The translations under genes were made by a program, and so were the position numbers. The notes beneath the pieces were generated by a model. It worked only from the letters and a program-made list of their open reading frames with translations, was not told where the DNA came from and ran no database searches. 64,000 nucleotides of DNA from Mangrovimonas sp. TPBH4 (GTDB lineage Bacteria; Bacteroidota; Bacteroidia; Flavobacteriales; Flavobacteriaceae), in NCBI RefSeq assembly GCF_001280505.1, contig NZ_LBIO01000040.1:248001-312000 (forward strand), given 5' to 3'. Every line of letters begins with the position of its first letter. The first letter of the stretch is position 1. Below, one piece after another: positions 54,305 to 62,947 of this stretch.

Positions 54305-54766
54305 ATGATACGCCTTGACGATATTGACCGCATGCTAATTAATGAGCTGCAAAACGACAGCAAACAGTCCATAAAACAACTGGCAGAAAAGGTAAATCTA
54401 TCCATTACCCCGGTTCACGAGCGATTAAAAAAGATTGAAGCAAGCGGCCTGATCCAAAAATATGTCGCCATAGTCGATCCTGAATTGGCCGAAAAAAGTC
54501 TAATTGTGTATTGTCAGGTGACCTTGGCCAAACATCAGGAGGCCGATTTTGAAAAATTTGAAGCTTATATAGACGCCTTGGACGATGTTTTGGAAGTGGC
54601 CTATATTGCCGGAAACTACGATCTTCTATTAAAAATTCTTTTGAAAGACATGAAGGCCTACGAGGAACTCATTTTACAGAACATGTCGCGTTTGGACATC
54701 ATTTCGCATGTTCAAAGCTCGTTTGTTATCAGACAGATTAAAAACGAAACTAGAATTAAGTTATAG
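54305..54766 (+). CDS. Lrp/AsnC-family transcriptional regulator
   Basis: A 153-residue regulator with an N-terminal HTH (LDDIDRMLINELQNDSKQSIKQLAEKVNLSITPVHERLKKIE) and a C-terminal RAM/AsnC ligand-binding domain (VYCQVTLAKH, VLEVAYIAGNYDLLLKIL). The ATG at 54305 is the start of the HTH domain; the frame is open 35 codons further up into the promoter. It is divergent from the PLP decarboxylase and likely controls it in response to an amino acid. Confidence 0.92.
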   Translation: MIRLDDIDRMLINELQNDSKQSIKQLAEKVNLSITPVHERLKKIEASGLIQKYVAIVDPELAEKSLIVYCQVTLAKHQEADFEKFEAYIDALDDVLEVAYIAGNYDLLLKILLKDMKAYEELILQNMSRLDIISHVQSSFVIRQIKNETRIKL

Positions 54767-54811
54767 TCGACTTAAGAGAAAGCAAAACAACCAGAAGCCA
54801 GCATTCAATAA

Positions 54812-55525
54812 TCAATCACTACATCCTCCACAACCACTGCACCCATCAGAACCACAACTAGAATCATATGAGCAATCATAAGAACAACCTGAACCCCCTC
54901 CCCTTTTTCCTTTCATGAATATGAGAATAAAAACAATAATAATGAATATAATGACAGGTATTGGAGCATCATTATCTTTGGCATTCATAAATAAATAAGG
55001 AATCAAAATAATAATCCCAAAAAACTTCAATGAAGTACCTAACGCTTTTGAAGGCTTCTTAACAAGCCAATAATTATTGACATTTATTCTTCTAAAATTA
55101 ACATCTTTAAACCTTTTTGTTTTATCCAACCAAATATCGGAAGGAGGCTTTTGACCAAACTCATTCTCATATCTTTCAAAGGTTAAGTTGTAGCAATCCG
55201 AGAATTTTTCCCTTTCACTTTCTCCTCCTTTGGTAGGACTGTGATGGATTTCTTTTTCTAAAGTAGATTCACAAAAATCCTTCCAGTATGATTTTGTGTA
55301 TGTTAAATGAAGGTGCCATGCTTGATCTACGGCATCTGAAGGCGTAATAGGTTGGTTACTGATACAGCAGAGGTAAATAAACTTCTTATATTCCTCTATT
55401 ACCCTAAGCGAATATTCAACATTCCAATTATTGTCCCGTGCGAGTCTTTCGGAGAAATTGAAATCAATACTATCAAAATCCAATTTAAACTCTTCTATTT
55501 TACGCCAAAGTTGTCTATTCGTCAT
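54812..55525 (-). CDS. glycine-rich-domain (DUF1399-like) membrane protein with Cys/Gly tail
   Basis: A 237-residue protein. Residues about 10-130 contain the DUF1399/GRDP hallmark DQAWHLHLTYTKSYW. One or two membrane helices follow (about 170-205). The last 30 residues are almost only Gly, Cys, Ser, Asp and Tyr (SGCSYDCSYDSSCGS then GCSGCGGCSD), with eight cysteines. The tail could bind metal or be modified; similar tails occur in the TIGR04222 type of membrane protein. Function unknown. Confidence 0.72.
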   Translation of the reverse strand: MTNRQLWRKIEEFKLDFDSIDFNFSERLARDNNWNVEYSLRVIEEYKKFIYLCCISNQPITPSDAVDQAWHLHLTYTKSYWKDFCESTLEKEIHHSPTKGGESEREKFSDCYNLTFERYENEFGQKPPSDIWLDKTKRFKDVNFRRINVNNYWLVKKPSKALGTSLKFFGIIILIPYLFMNAKDNDAPIPVIIFIIIVFILIFMKGKRGGGSGCSYDCSYDSSCGSDGCSGCGGCSD

Positions 55526-55782
55526 TTCTTAAAATTACCTACTATTTATATAAAAGCAATCAAGCTGCAATAAAAGTAAGAAAAGTTTCAACTTTTAACA
55601 GGTAATCAACTTCAATTATACGTGAATCGCTATTCAATTATCCACTCTCTTCCTAAGAGAATCAACATTAGAAACTTTCTCCCTCCAAACATTCCCAAAA
55701 AACCTTATATTTAATCTCCTGAACTACAAAACACTACACTGTTTGGTTTCCAATAGAATTTGTCCAACCTAAAACACATCCT

Positions 55783-57831
55783 ATGAAATCAAAAATCAAC
55801 CTTTCAATAGCAATCCTAGGCACCTTACTATTGATGGCCAGCTGCAAAACCGAAGTCACAGAAACAGTTTCCGAAACGAAGCCCCTAAAATCCGGAATCC
55901 TCAAAGAATATATGGATAACTCTGTAAAACCAGGGGATGACTTTATGAACTATGTCAATGGGAAGTGGATCAAAAACACCGAGATTCCCGCCGATAAATC
56001 CTCCTATGGCATTGGCTATATTGTTCATGAAGAAGCCGAGGAAAATGTCAAGACCATCATTGAAGAATCGGCCAACAATGGATTTACCTTAGGATCGGAC
56101 GAGCAAAAAGTAGGCGACCTTTACAAATCCTTTATGGATATGGACACTAGAAACAAATTAGGCGCATCACCGCTACAAAGCGAATTTGAAAAAGTGGACA
56201 GTATCCAAAATTACGACGACCTAGCCACTTATTTTGCCTATGCCAATAAATACGGTAGCAGCGTTCCTTTAGGCCTCACTGTCTACCAAGATTTCAAAAA
56301 CCCTACCATTTACACGGTTTACACTTGGCAATCGGGCTTAGGTCTACCAGAGCGCGAATACTACCTCAGCAGCGATGCACGCTCCAAAGACATTAGAACC
56401 AAATATGTACAACACATAGCTAAAATGTTTGAACTGACAGGGCTAACCAAGGGAAAAAAAGCTTCGGAGGCTATCATGGCCTTGGAAACCAAACTGGCCA
56501 CCAAACAAATGCAAAAGGAAAAAACCAGAGATTTGGTGAGTTTATACAACATGTTCCCAATGGACACTTTAACCAACATCATGCCCAATTTTAATTGGTC
56601 TGGGTATTTGGAGGAAGCTGGCGTCCAAAATGAAAAAAACTTAGGAGTGCTCATGGTAGATTACACCAAAGCACTTGACGGCATTATTACCTCAACCAGT
56701 CTCGATACTTGGAAAACCTATTTAAAATGGGGAATTATCAATAGTAATGCCTCTCGTTTGAACGAAGCCATGGACAAACAAAACTTTGCCTTTTACAGTA
56801 CCGAATTACGCGGCACTCCCAAACAACGCCCGTTATGGAGAAGAGGCGTATCAACCGTAAACAATACCATTGGGGAAGTGGTAGGTAAAGTGTATGTGAA
56901 AAAACATTTTTCGCCCGAGGCCAAAGCCAAAATGGAGACCCTGGTGGCCAATCTATTAAAAGCTTATGAGGAAAGCATCAAAGAATTGGACTGGATGAGT
57001 GCAGACACTAAAAAAGAAGCCTTGGATAAGTTGAGTAAATTCACCCCAAAAATTGGCTACCCAGACAAATGGAAAACCTATGATATCGAGATCAAAGCAG
57101 ACGATCTCTTCGGCAATTTAAACCGAGCTGCCCTCATGGAATACAACAGGGAATTGGCAAAACTTGGGCAGCCCATAGACAAAACCGAATGGCATATGAC
57201 CCCGCAAACGGTAAACGCCTATTATAACGCAACCCTAAACGAAATAGTCTTTCCTGCCGCCATCTTGCAGCCCCCTTTTTTTGATATGGAAGCTGAAGAT
57301 GCCGTCAACTACGGTGCCATAGGCGCTGTTATTGGCCACGAAATAGGACATGGTTTTGACGACAAGGGAAGCACTTTTGATGGCGACGGTAGCATGCGCA
57401 ATTGGTGGACCGATCAAGACAAGGAAGAGTTTAAAAAGCGTACCGCAAACTTGGTCGCCCAATACAATACATTTGAAGCCCTACCTGATGTATTTGTCAA
57501 TGGTGAATTCACCCTAGGCGAAAACATTGGTGATCTAGGCGGTCTATCCATTGCTCTAAAAGCTTACCATATCTCTTTAGATGGTAAAGAAGCCCCTGTT
57601 TTGGATGGGTATACCGGAAATCAACGTGTATTCATAGGCTATGCACAATCTTGGAGAAACAAAATGAGGGATGAAGCCTTGCGCGTTCTCATAACAACAG
57701 ATCCTCATTCTCCTGCCTACTACAGAGTAAATGGCATCGTTAGAAATGTCCCTGAGTTTTACACCGCCTTCAATGTACAACCAACCGATTCTCTATATCT
57801 TCCACCAGAAGACCGTGTGAAAATATGGTAG
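55783..57831 (+). CDS. M13-family zinc metallopeptidase, lipoprotein
   Basis: A 682-residue neprilysin/PepO-type endopeptidase. A lipobox ending MASC (Cys21) places it in the envelope. The zinc site is complete: H519EIGH523 and E580NIGD584, with NAYYNATLNEIVFPAAILQ before the zinc helix and the CXXW-like C-terminus replaced by the bacterial VKIW end. Length is normal for the family. It cleaves peptides of moderate size. It is monocistronic. Confidence 0.95.
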   Translation: MKSKINLSIAILGTLLLMASCKTEVTETVSETKPLKSGILKEYMDNSVKPGDDFMNYVNGKWIKNTEIPADKSSYGIGYIVHEEAEENVKTIIEESANNGFTLGSDEQKVGDLYKSFMDMDTRNKLGASPLQSEFEKVDSIQNYDDLATYFAYANKYGSSVPLGLTVYQDFKNPTIYTVYTWQSGLGLPEREYYLSSDARSKDIRTKYVQHIAKMFELTGLTKGKKASEAIMALETKLATKQMQKEKTRDLVSLYNMFPMDTLTNIMPNFNWSGYLEEAGVQNEKNLGVLMVDYTKALDGIITSTSLDTWKTYLKWGIINSNASRLNEAMDKQNFAFYSTELRGTPKQRPLWRRGVSTVNNTIGEVVGKVYVKKHFSPEAKAKMETLVANLLKAYEESIKELDWMSADTKKEALDKLSKFTPKIGYPDKWKTYDIEIKADDLFGNLNRAALMEYNRELAKLGQPIDKTEWHMTPQTVNAYYNATLNEIVFPAAILQPPFFDMEAEDAVNYGAIGAVIGHEIGHGFDDKGSTFDGDGSMRNWWTDQDKEEFKKRTANLVAQYNTFEALPDVFVNGEFTLGENIGDLGGLSIALKAYHISLDGKEAPVLDGYTGNQRVFIGYAQSWRNKMRDEALRVLITTDPHSPAYYRVNGIVRNVPEFYTAFNVQPTDSLYLPPEDRVKIW

Positions 57832-57872
57832 ACTGAAGTACTTCCACCACACTACAACAATCTAATAGCAAA

Positions 57873-57917
57873 GGCAGTCAACTAGAGCTATAAACATTAT
57901 CTCCGTTGTTGACTGCC
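57873..57917. terminator. hairpin between convergent peptidase and esterase genes
   Basis: A 10-bp perfect stem (GGCAGTCAAC / GTTGACTGCC) with a 25-base loop, followed on the plus strand by a T-rich stretch (TATTTTTATTT). It can serve both convergent genes. Confidence 0.6.
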
Positions 57918-57932
57918 CTATAGTATTTTTAT

Positions 57933-59591
57933 TTACAAAAGCTCGCGTCCTTCCTTATCAGGATCGTTTTTCACCTCACAGGTTGCATCAAAAAGCATGG
58001 TTTCGCCATTTTCCAAGGTGTAAGCTGGCCATTCAGGTAAAGCAGCCGTGTTTGGATTCCCTGTTTTCATGAATTGCAACAAAGCACCCGACATTTTCTC
58101 GGCCAAAGCACGCGGCTCAGCACCTCCACCGGTATGGGTAAACATCAAATCTGTGTTATTGAACCAAAAACTAATATCCAAGCAGTGGAAGGCCCGCATT
58201 TTCCCATCAAATAAAGGCGGTTCCCAACCAAACCATGCCACATATACTGGCGCTTCCTGATTCACTTTAGCATTAGCTGTTTCTACCACACCTTTACGAT
58301 TGCTAGCAATAAGCGTCATGATTTCCACTGGTTTTGCCTCTGGAAACGACTTTTCATACGCTTCATAAACTGATGCGGCCTTATCTCCCAATCCGCCACC
58401 AAATCCAGCTCGCTGTGCTAAACCTTCAATAGCTTTGTCCTTGGTGATGTCCTCAAGACCTGGCACATATCTAGACATAGACCATTCGTGAAAGGTACTG
58501 CTGATAAGCATTGGCACTTCTGATGACAGCCCATTGGCTTCGCTGTAAAATGTGCCCTCTGGAATATGGATTCCATCCGCAACAGGACCAAATCCTCCAC
58601 GGAAAAAGTCGGTGATGTTATTTTCCTCTACATATCGTTTGGTGGCACGATTGGCAATATCGATATACTCACGCCAAGGAATTTCCTGTAATTTATCAAT
58701 CTCTGAAGCCTTAAGACCTGCTTCTTGCAAGATATACTCACCAATTTTTCTGGACGATTCCTGATTTTTTGCAGAAGTCGTAGACCCACTCAGTGGTACG
58801 GCCTTATGGAATAATCCTTTGGCTTCCGGCATGGCTGTAAGCGTACATACCTTGGCACCTCCGCCAGACTGCCCCATAATGGTAACATTGTTAGGATCAC
58901 CTCCAAAATTAGAGATATTCTCATTTACCCATTTAAGGGCCGCTACCATATCCAGCGCGCCTACATTTCCAGAATGCGCATACTTATCTCCTCCTACTCC
59001 AGACAGGTCCGAAAAACCAATAGGCCCCAGACGATGATTGATGGACACAAAGACCACATCGCCTTTGCGACTTAAATTTTCGCCATTATAACTATCCTGT
59101 TCAATACCGTTTCCATTGGTATAACCGCCACCATGCAACCATACCAATACTGGTCGTTTTTTAGCACTTCCAATTTCAGGTGTCCAAACATTCAATTTCA
59201 AACAGTCTTCACTTACATCATCATAATTCCAGTGATCGGTAAATGATGAAGCTGCATTGGCGTATCTGTTCTCCATAATTTGCGGAGCGGTATTTCCCCA
59301 CCATAATGCTGGGTAGACATTCTCCCAAGCCTCAGGTTCCTGTGGTGGCATAAAACGGTTTTTACCCGCTGTACTGGCTCCGTATGGAATGCCCCTAAAA
59401 TTGTAAATATCCCTAAGTATGAAGCCTTGCACCTTTCCATATTTAGTCTGGGCAATAGCAATGGTGTCTCCAATAAACAGTTGCTGTTCATCAGCCTGTG
59501 CCGTAAGCGTTGTTTTTTCAGCCTGCTGGCTACAGGAAAATCCTAAACTCAAGACCGCTGTACACAAGACAAATTGTTGTAATCTTTTCAT
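57933..59591 (-). CDS. type B carboxylesterase, lipoprotein
   Basis: A 552-residue alpha/beta-hydrolase. A lipobox at FSCS (Cys20) follows a signal peptide. The oxyanion motif HGGGY and the nucleophile elbow MGQS242GGG are present. A C-terminal catalytic His lies in FTHTGGGA or nearby. It hydrolyses carboxylic esters. It is followed upstream by a second esterase of the same family with 19 bases between, and an AtuA module, suggesting degradation of an ester. Confidence 0.88.
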   Translation of the reverse strand: MKRLQQFVLCTAVLSLGFSCSQQAEKTTLTAQADEQQLFIGDTIAIAQTKYGKVQGFILRDIYNFRGIPYGASTAGKNRFMPPQEPEAWENVYPALWWGNTAPQIMENRYANAASSFTDHWNYDDVSEDCLKLNVWTPEIGSAKKRPVLVWLHGGGYTNGNGIEQDSYNGENLSRKGDVVFVSINHRLGPIGFSDLSGVGGDKYAHSGNVGALDMVAALKWVNENISNFGGDPNNVTIMGQSGGGAKVCTLTAMPEAKGLFHKAVPLSGSTTSAKNQESSRKIGEYILQEAGLKASEIDKLQEIPWREYIDIANRATKRYVEENNITDFFRGGFGPVADGIHIPEGTFYSEANGLSSEVPMLISSTFHEWSMSRYVPGLEDITKDKAIEGLAQRAGFGGGLGDKAASVYEAYEKSFPEAKPVEIMTLIASNRKGVVETANAKVNQEAPVYVAWFGWEPPLFDGKMRAFHCLDISFWFNNTDLMFTHTGGGAEPRALAEKMSGALLQFMKTGNPNTAALPEWPAYTLENGETMLFDATCEVKNDPDKEGRELL

Positions 59592-59610
59592 AATTGATTT
59601 CGATTTAGTA

Positions 59611-61287
59611 TTAGCTTTTTGTGACTTCCCGCCACATATTTATTTCCTTTTGAAAACGATTGTAAATAATCTCACAAGAAGCATCGATGCGCATGGTTGG
59701 TCGCTGCTTCAAATTATAGGGTTCCCACGACGGAATTCCTTCCGCTTGAGGGATGCCATTTTTGGCAAATGAGGTCCAGAGCTTCGCCATATTATCTGCC
59801 GCTTGAAAACGCTCTGGCCTGTTGCCTGCCATACCCGTACTTTCATTCCCCGATTTATCTTTCATGGGTGCCACATTGTAAAATTTGAAAGGAATATCCA
59901 AAGCATGCATAGCACCAAACTCCATATCGGTACCGGGTACTTTCACCTCCGATTTATATCCAAAATTGTACAGGTAAGCAGGAGCGCCTCCTTGAGCTGC
60001 TTTCTTCTCGGCAATTTGCACCGATCCTAAACCCATAAAGAGAATGGAGCGGATTGCGATGTATAGTTCGGAAGGTGTTTTTCCTGGATTGGTTTCTTTA
60101 TAAACAGCTAGAATCTTATTTGCTTGGTCTCCAAATTCTTCATTTAGTTTTTCCTGCAACTGAGCCTCACTAAGTTTGAACACCGATGTATCCCCTCCGA
60201 ACATGGCAAAGAAAATGTACTCATCCTCATTCCAACCTACCATCAATGGTTTGTCTTTTGACAGTGCTACAGCTTTAGGTTCGAATGGATGATGGGGCAA
60301 CACGGTTCCATCAACCACGGCTCCAAATCCGTTGGTACCAATACCGCCTATTCCCATAAAGCCTCCCCGAACTTTCCCTTGAGCTGGTAAGCTCTGTATC
60401 TTCAATTGTGCCTGTAACAATTCCTGAGCAGAAAGATTGAGTAGTTTTCTCCAGTCCTTTGAAGCTATGCCTAGCTCCTTTAAAACCAAGTCTGTTGTAA
60501 TGGCGGCATCTTCTGTAGTTTTTAAAATCACGCCAGGACCACTTTCTATGGAGGCCTTATTAAAATACGGCGCTGCCTCTGGCATAGCATACAGACAAGA
60601 GGTTTTCATACCACCACCAGACTCTCCAAAAATCATCACATTATCGGGATCTCCTCCAAATTCCGCTATATTTTCCTTTACCCATTTCAAGGCTATAGCA
60701 ATATCCTGAACTCCCCTGTTTCCAGAACCTTGATAGTCCTCATCTGCTATATGATCCAGATAAAGAAAGCCCAATAACCCCAAACGGTGATTGGTTTCCA
60801 CTACCACCACATCATAATATCTTGCTAGATTAGCCCCATCTTGATAGACACTTCCTCCAGATCCATTATTATATCCACCGCCATGGTTGTAGACCATTAC
60901 TGGGCGCTTTTTATGATCTGTTTCAGGTGTCCAAATATTGAGCACCAAACAATCTTCGGCAGGAGCCGGTTCATTAATTCCAAAGGTTTGATTAGGTGTT
61001 TGAATGGAAGGCGGCCCCAATTGCGTGGCATCTTTAATACCGGTCCAAGGCTTCAACTTATCGGGAGTCAAAAACCGTCTTCCCCCTGAAACCTTACCAG
61101 CATATGGCACCCCTTTAAATATAGAAACACCTTCCTGACGATACCCTTTTATTTTACCGTAAGCGGTGTTTGCTATAATATTATCAGAACTATTAAATGT
61201 TCCAGGAAATACAAGTTGTGGAATCAATGGAACCGCCACCAAACCTAGAGATGATAGTTTAAGAAAGTTTCTTCTGTTATAGTACAT
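59611..61287 (-). CDS. type B carboxylesterase with Tat signal
   Basis: A 558-residue paralogue of the downstream esterase. The N-terminus has the Tat motif Asn-Arg-Arg-Asn-Phe-Leu-Lys and a hydrophobic stretch, so it is exported folded rather than as a lipoprotein. The motifs NHGGGYNNGSGG and FGES223GGGMKT mark the oxyanion hole and nucleophile. The two esterases use different export routes, which implies different locations or cofactors for one pathway. Substrate unknown. Confidence 0.88.
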   Translation of the reverse strand: MYYNRRNFLKLSSLGLVAVPLIPQLVFPGTFNSSDNIIANTAYGKIKGYRQEGVSIFKGVPYAGKVSGGRRFLTPDKLKPWTGIKDATQLGPPSIQTPNQTFGINEPAPAEDCLVLNIWTPETDHKKRPVMVYNHGGGYNNGSGGSVYQDGANLARYYDVVVVETNHRLGLLGFLYLDHIADEDYQGSGNRGVQDIAIALKWVKENIAEFGGDPDNVMIFGESGGGMKTSCLYAMPEAAPYFNKASIESGPGVILKTTEDAAITTDLVLKELGIASKDWRKLLNLSAQELLQAQLKIQSLPAQGKVRGGFMGIGGIGTNGFGAVVDGTVLPHHPFEPKAVALSKDKPLMVGWNEDEYIFFAMFGGDTSVFKLSEAQLQEKLNEEFGDQANKILAVYKETNPGKTPSELYIAIRSILFMGLGSVQIAEKKAAQGGAPAYLYNFGYKSEVKVPGTDMEFGAMHALDIPFKFYNVAPMKDKSGNESTGMAGNRPERFQAADNMAKLWTSFAKNGIPQAEGIPSWEPYNLKQRPTMRIDASCEIIYNRFQKEINMWREVTKS

Positions 61288-61309
61288 ACGCTTTAGTTTT
61301 CTGTTGGTA

Positions 61310-61609
61310 TTAAATCTCCATTTCCAATAAATAGGAACTCAAGGATTTGCCGTGTTTATCTAGGGCTGTGGAACTGGTCACTCCTCCATATAAGGCTTCC
61401 TGCAATACAAAATTCAAAGCTCCCAATTGCGGCAATTCGTAGCGTTTCACATCTCCTTTCACCTGCTTAGACAGCCATTGTTTGACCCTTTCTGGAGTTA
61501 CCTTTTCCTGAATGATTTTATAATCTTCTGGATTGTATACTATGAGTGACAGGTTACTGATATTTCCCTTGTCCCCACTTCTGGCATGTGCAATTTCCCA
61601 AAGTTTCAT
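61310..61609 (-). CDS. AtuA-like ferredoxin-fold small protein
   Basis: A 99-residue protein with the N-terminal motif LWEIAHARSGDKGNISNLSL that is typical of the small partner of AtuA-family proteins, sometimes fused to their C-terminus. It begins 4 bases after the AtuA gene and is likely its subunit. The biochemical role is not established. Confidence 0.85.
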   Translation of the reverse strand: MKLWEIAHARSGDKGNISNLSLIVYNPEDYKIIQEKVTPERVKQWLSKQVKGDVKRYELPQLGALNFVLQEALYGGVTSSTALDKHGKSLSSYLLEMEI

Positions 61610-61613
61610 CTTG

Positions 61614-62945
61614 CTATATGTTTGTGTAAACCACTTCGATTTTAATATCTGATTTAGGCCATAATACCGACAGAACCGATATGACTTCCTCTACTTTTTG
61701 GCTTGCGCCACCACCTCCTGCTGGACCGTTGGTATAAAGCGCTTCCACTTCCCTACCAATGTGTTTCGCCTGTTCGGCACTAGCTGCCCTTCCGGAAACT
61801 CGAAGCCTGACTTCAGGAACCTCCATAACTTCCACATTAAAGGGCGCCAATGAATTCACCCCAATAAGATCGAAGCGTAAATCCTCAAACCCATGAACAG
61901 CCAAACGCTGTTTCATAATATCCATGGCCAAATTGGCTCTTGCCAAGGCATTTGCCCCTCCATAACTGATTTGCCCTTCGCCAAAAAAGCCGTTGACATA
62001 GCCCACGCTTACCTTATAGGTATTGGTAGCAGGATGTCCACTGGCATTTTTAAATTGAACGGTATCCATTCCGATTTCATCAAATGTTACTTTTGAAAAA
62101 TCGGCCACCACATCTTGTGTAAAATATTTGGAAGGATCGTGAATTTCATAGAGCAATTGTTCGGTACAAGTGGCCGTATTGATAAGTCCGCCTGTGCCTT
62201 TTACTTTGGAAATAAAGCCACCCCCATGTTCATTGACCTCCACAAAAGGAAAACCAATATTGGCCAAATCCAGAACGATCTTTTTAGGAGGATCGGCAAA
62301 ATAACCACCACAAACCTGAGCGGCACATTCCAACAAATGCCCTATCATAGTGCCTTTCCCAAATTTATCCATGTCTGTAAAGTTCCAATTGAATTCAAAT
62401 ACCATGGGCGCCAAGAACAGCGAAGGGTCGGCTACACGGCCTGTTACGATAATGTCCGCTCCATTGTTTAGAGCCTCAACAATACCTTCTACCCCTAGAT
62501 AGGCATTGGCTGAAATCATGCTATCGCTAATAGAACTCAAAGGTTGACCTGTCTCCAAAATCTTCAAATGCGGTGATTGTTTTACAGCCTCAACAACATC
62601 ATCTCCCAAGACGGCCGCTATTTTCAATCCTTTAAGCTCTTGTTGTTTTGCCATATTGGCTATCACCTCCATGGCTGCTATTGGATTGGCTGCTCCCATA
62701 TTGGTAATGACCTTGATCTTGTGTTTATAAGCCAATGGCAACACTTTTTCCATTCGGTATTCCAAAAGATGGTTATATCCCTTATTGGGATTGGCCTTTT
62801 TCTCTTTTTGAGCCAAGGCAATGGTGCGTTCCGCCAGACATTCAAAACAGATGTAATCGAGATTACCCTGTTCCATTAAGGTTAAGGCCGGCTCCAACCT
62901 GTCGCCTCCATAACCTGCTCCGCTACCAATTCTAATTGTTTTCAT
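61614..62945 (-). CDS. acyclic terpene utilisation AtuA-family protein (DUF1446)
   Basis: A 443-residue protein with the family's N-terminal IRIGSGAGYGGDRLEPA motif and the LNNGADIIVTGRVADPSLFLAPM segment. AtuA was named from citronellol/geraniol degradation in Pseudomonas, but the family is wide and the reaction is not known. It lies between a CitMHS transporter and its small AtuA-like partner. Together with two esterases, the block suggests uptake and breakdown of an organic acid or its ester rather than terpenes. Confidence 0.88.
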   Translation of the reverse strand: MKTIRIGSGAGYGGDRLEPALTLMEQGNLDYICFECLAERTIALAQKEKKANPNKGYNHLLEYRMEKVLPLAYKHKIKVITNMGAANPIAAMEVIANMAKQQELKGLKIAAVLGDDVVEAVKQSPHLKILETGQPLSSISDSMISANAYLGVEGIVEALNNGADIIVTGRVADPSLFLAPMVFEFNWNFTDMDKFGKGTMIGHLLECAAQVCGGYFADPPKKIVLDLANIGFPFVEVNEHGGGFISKVKGTGGLINTATCTEQLLYEIHDPSKYFTQDVVADFSKVTFDEIGMDTVQFKNASGHPATNTYKVSVGYVNGFFGEGQISYGGANALARANLAMDIMKQRLAVHGFEDLRFDLIGVNSLAPFNVEVMEVPEVRLRVSGRAASAEQAKHIGREVEALYTNGPAGGGGASQKVEEVISVLSVLWPKSDIKIEVVYTNI

Positions 62946-62947
62946 AG

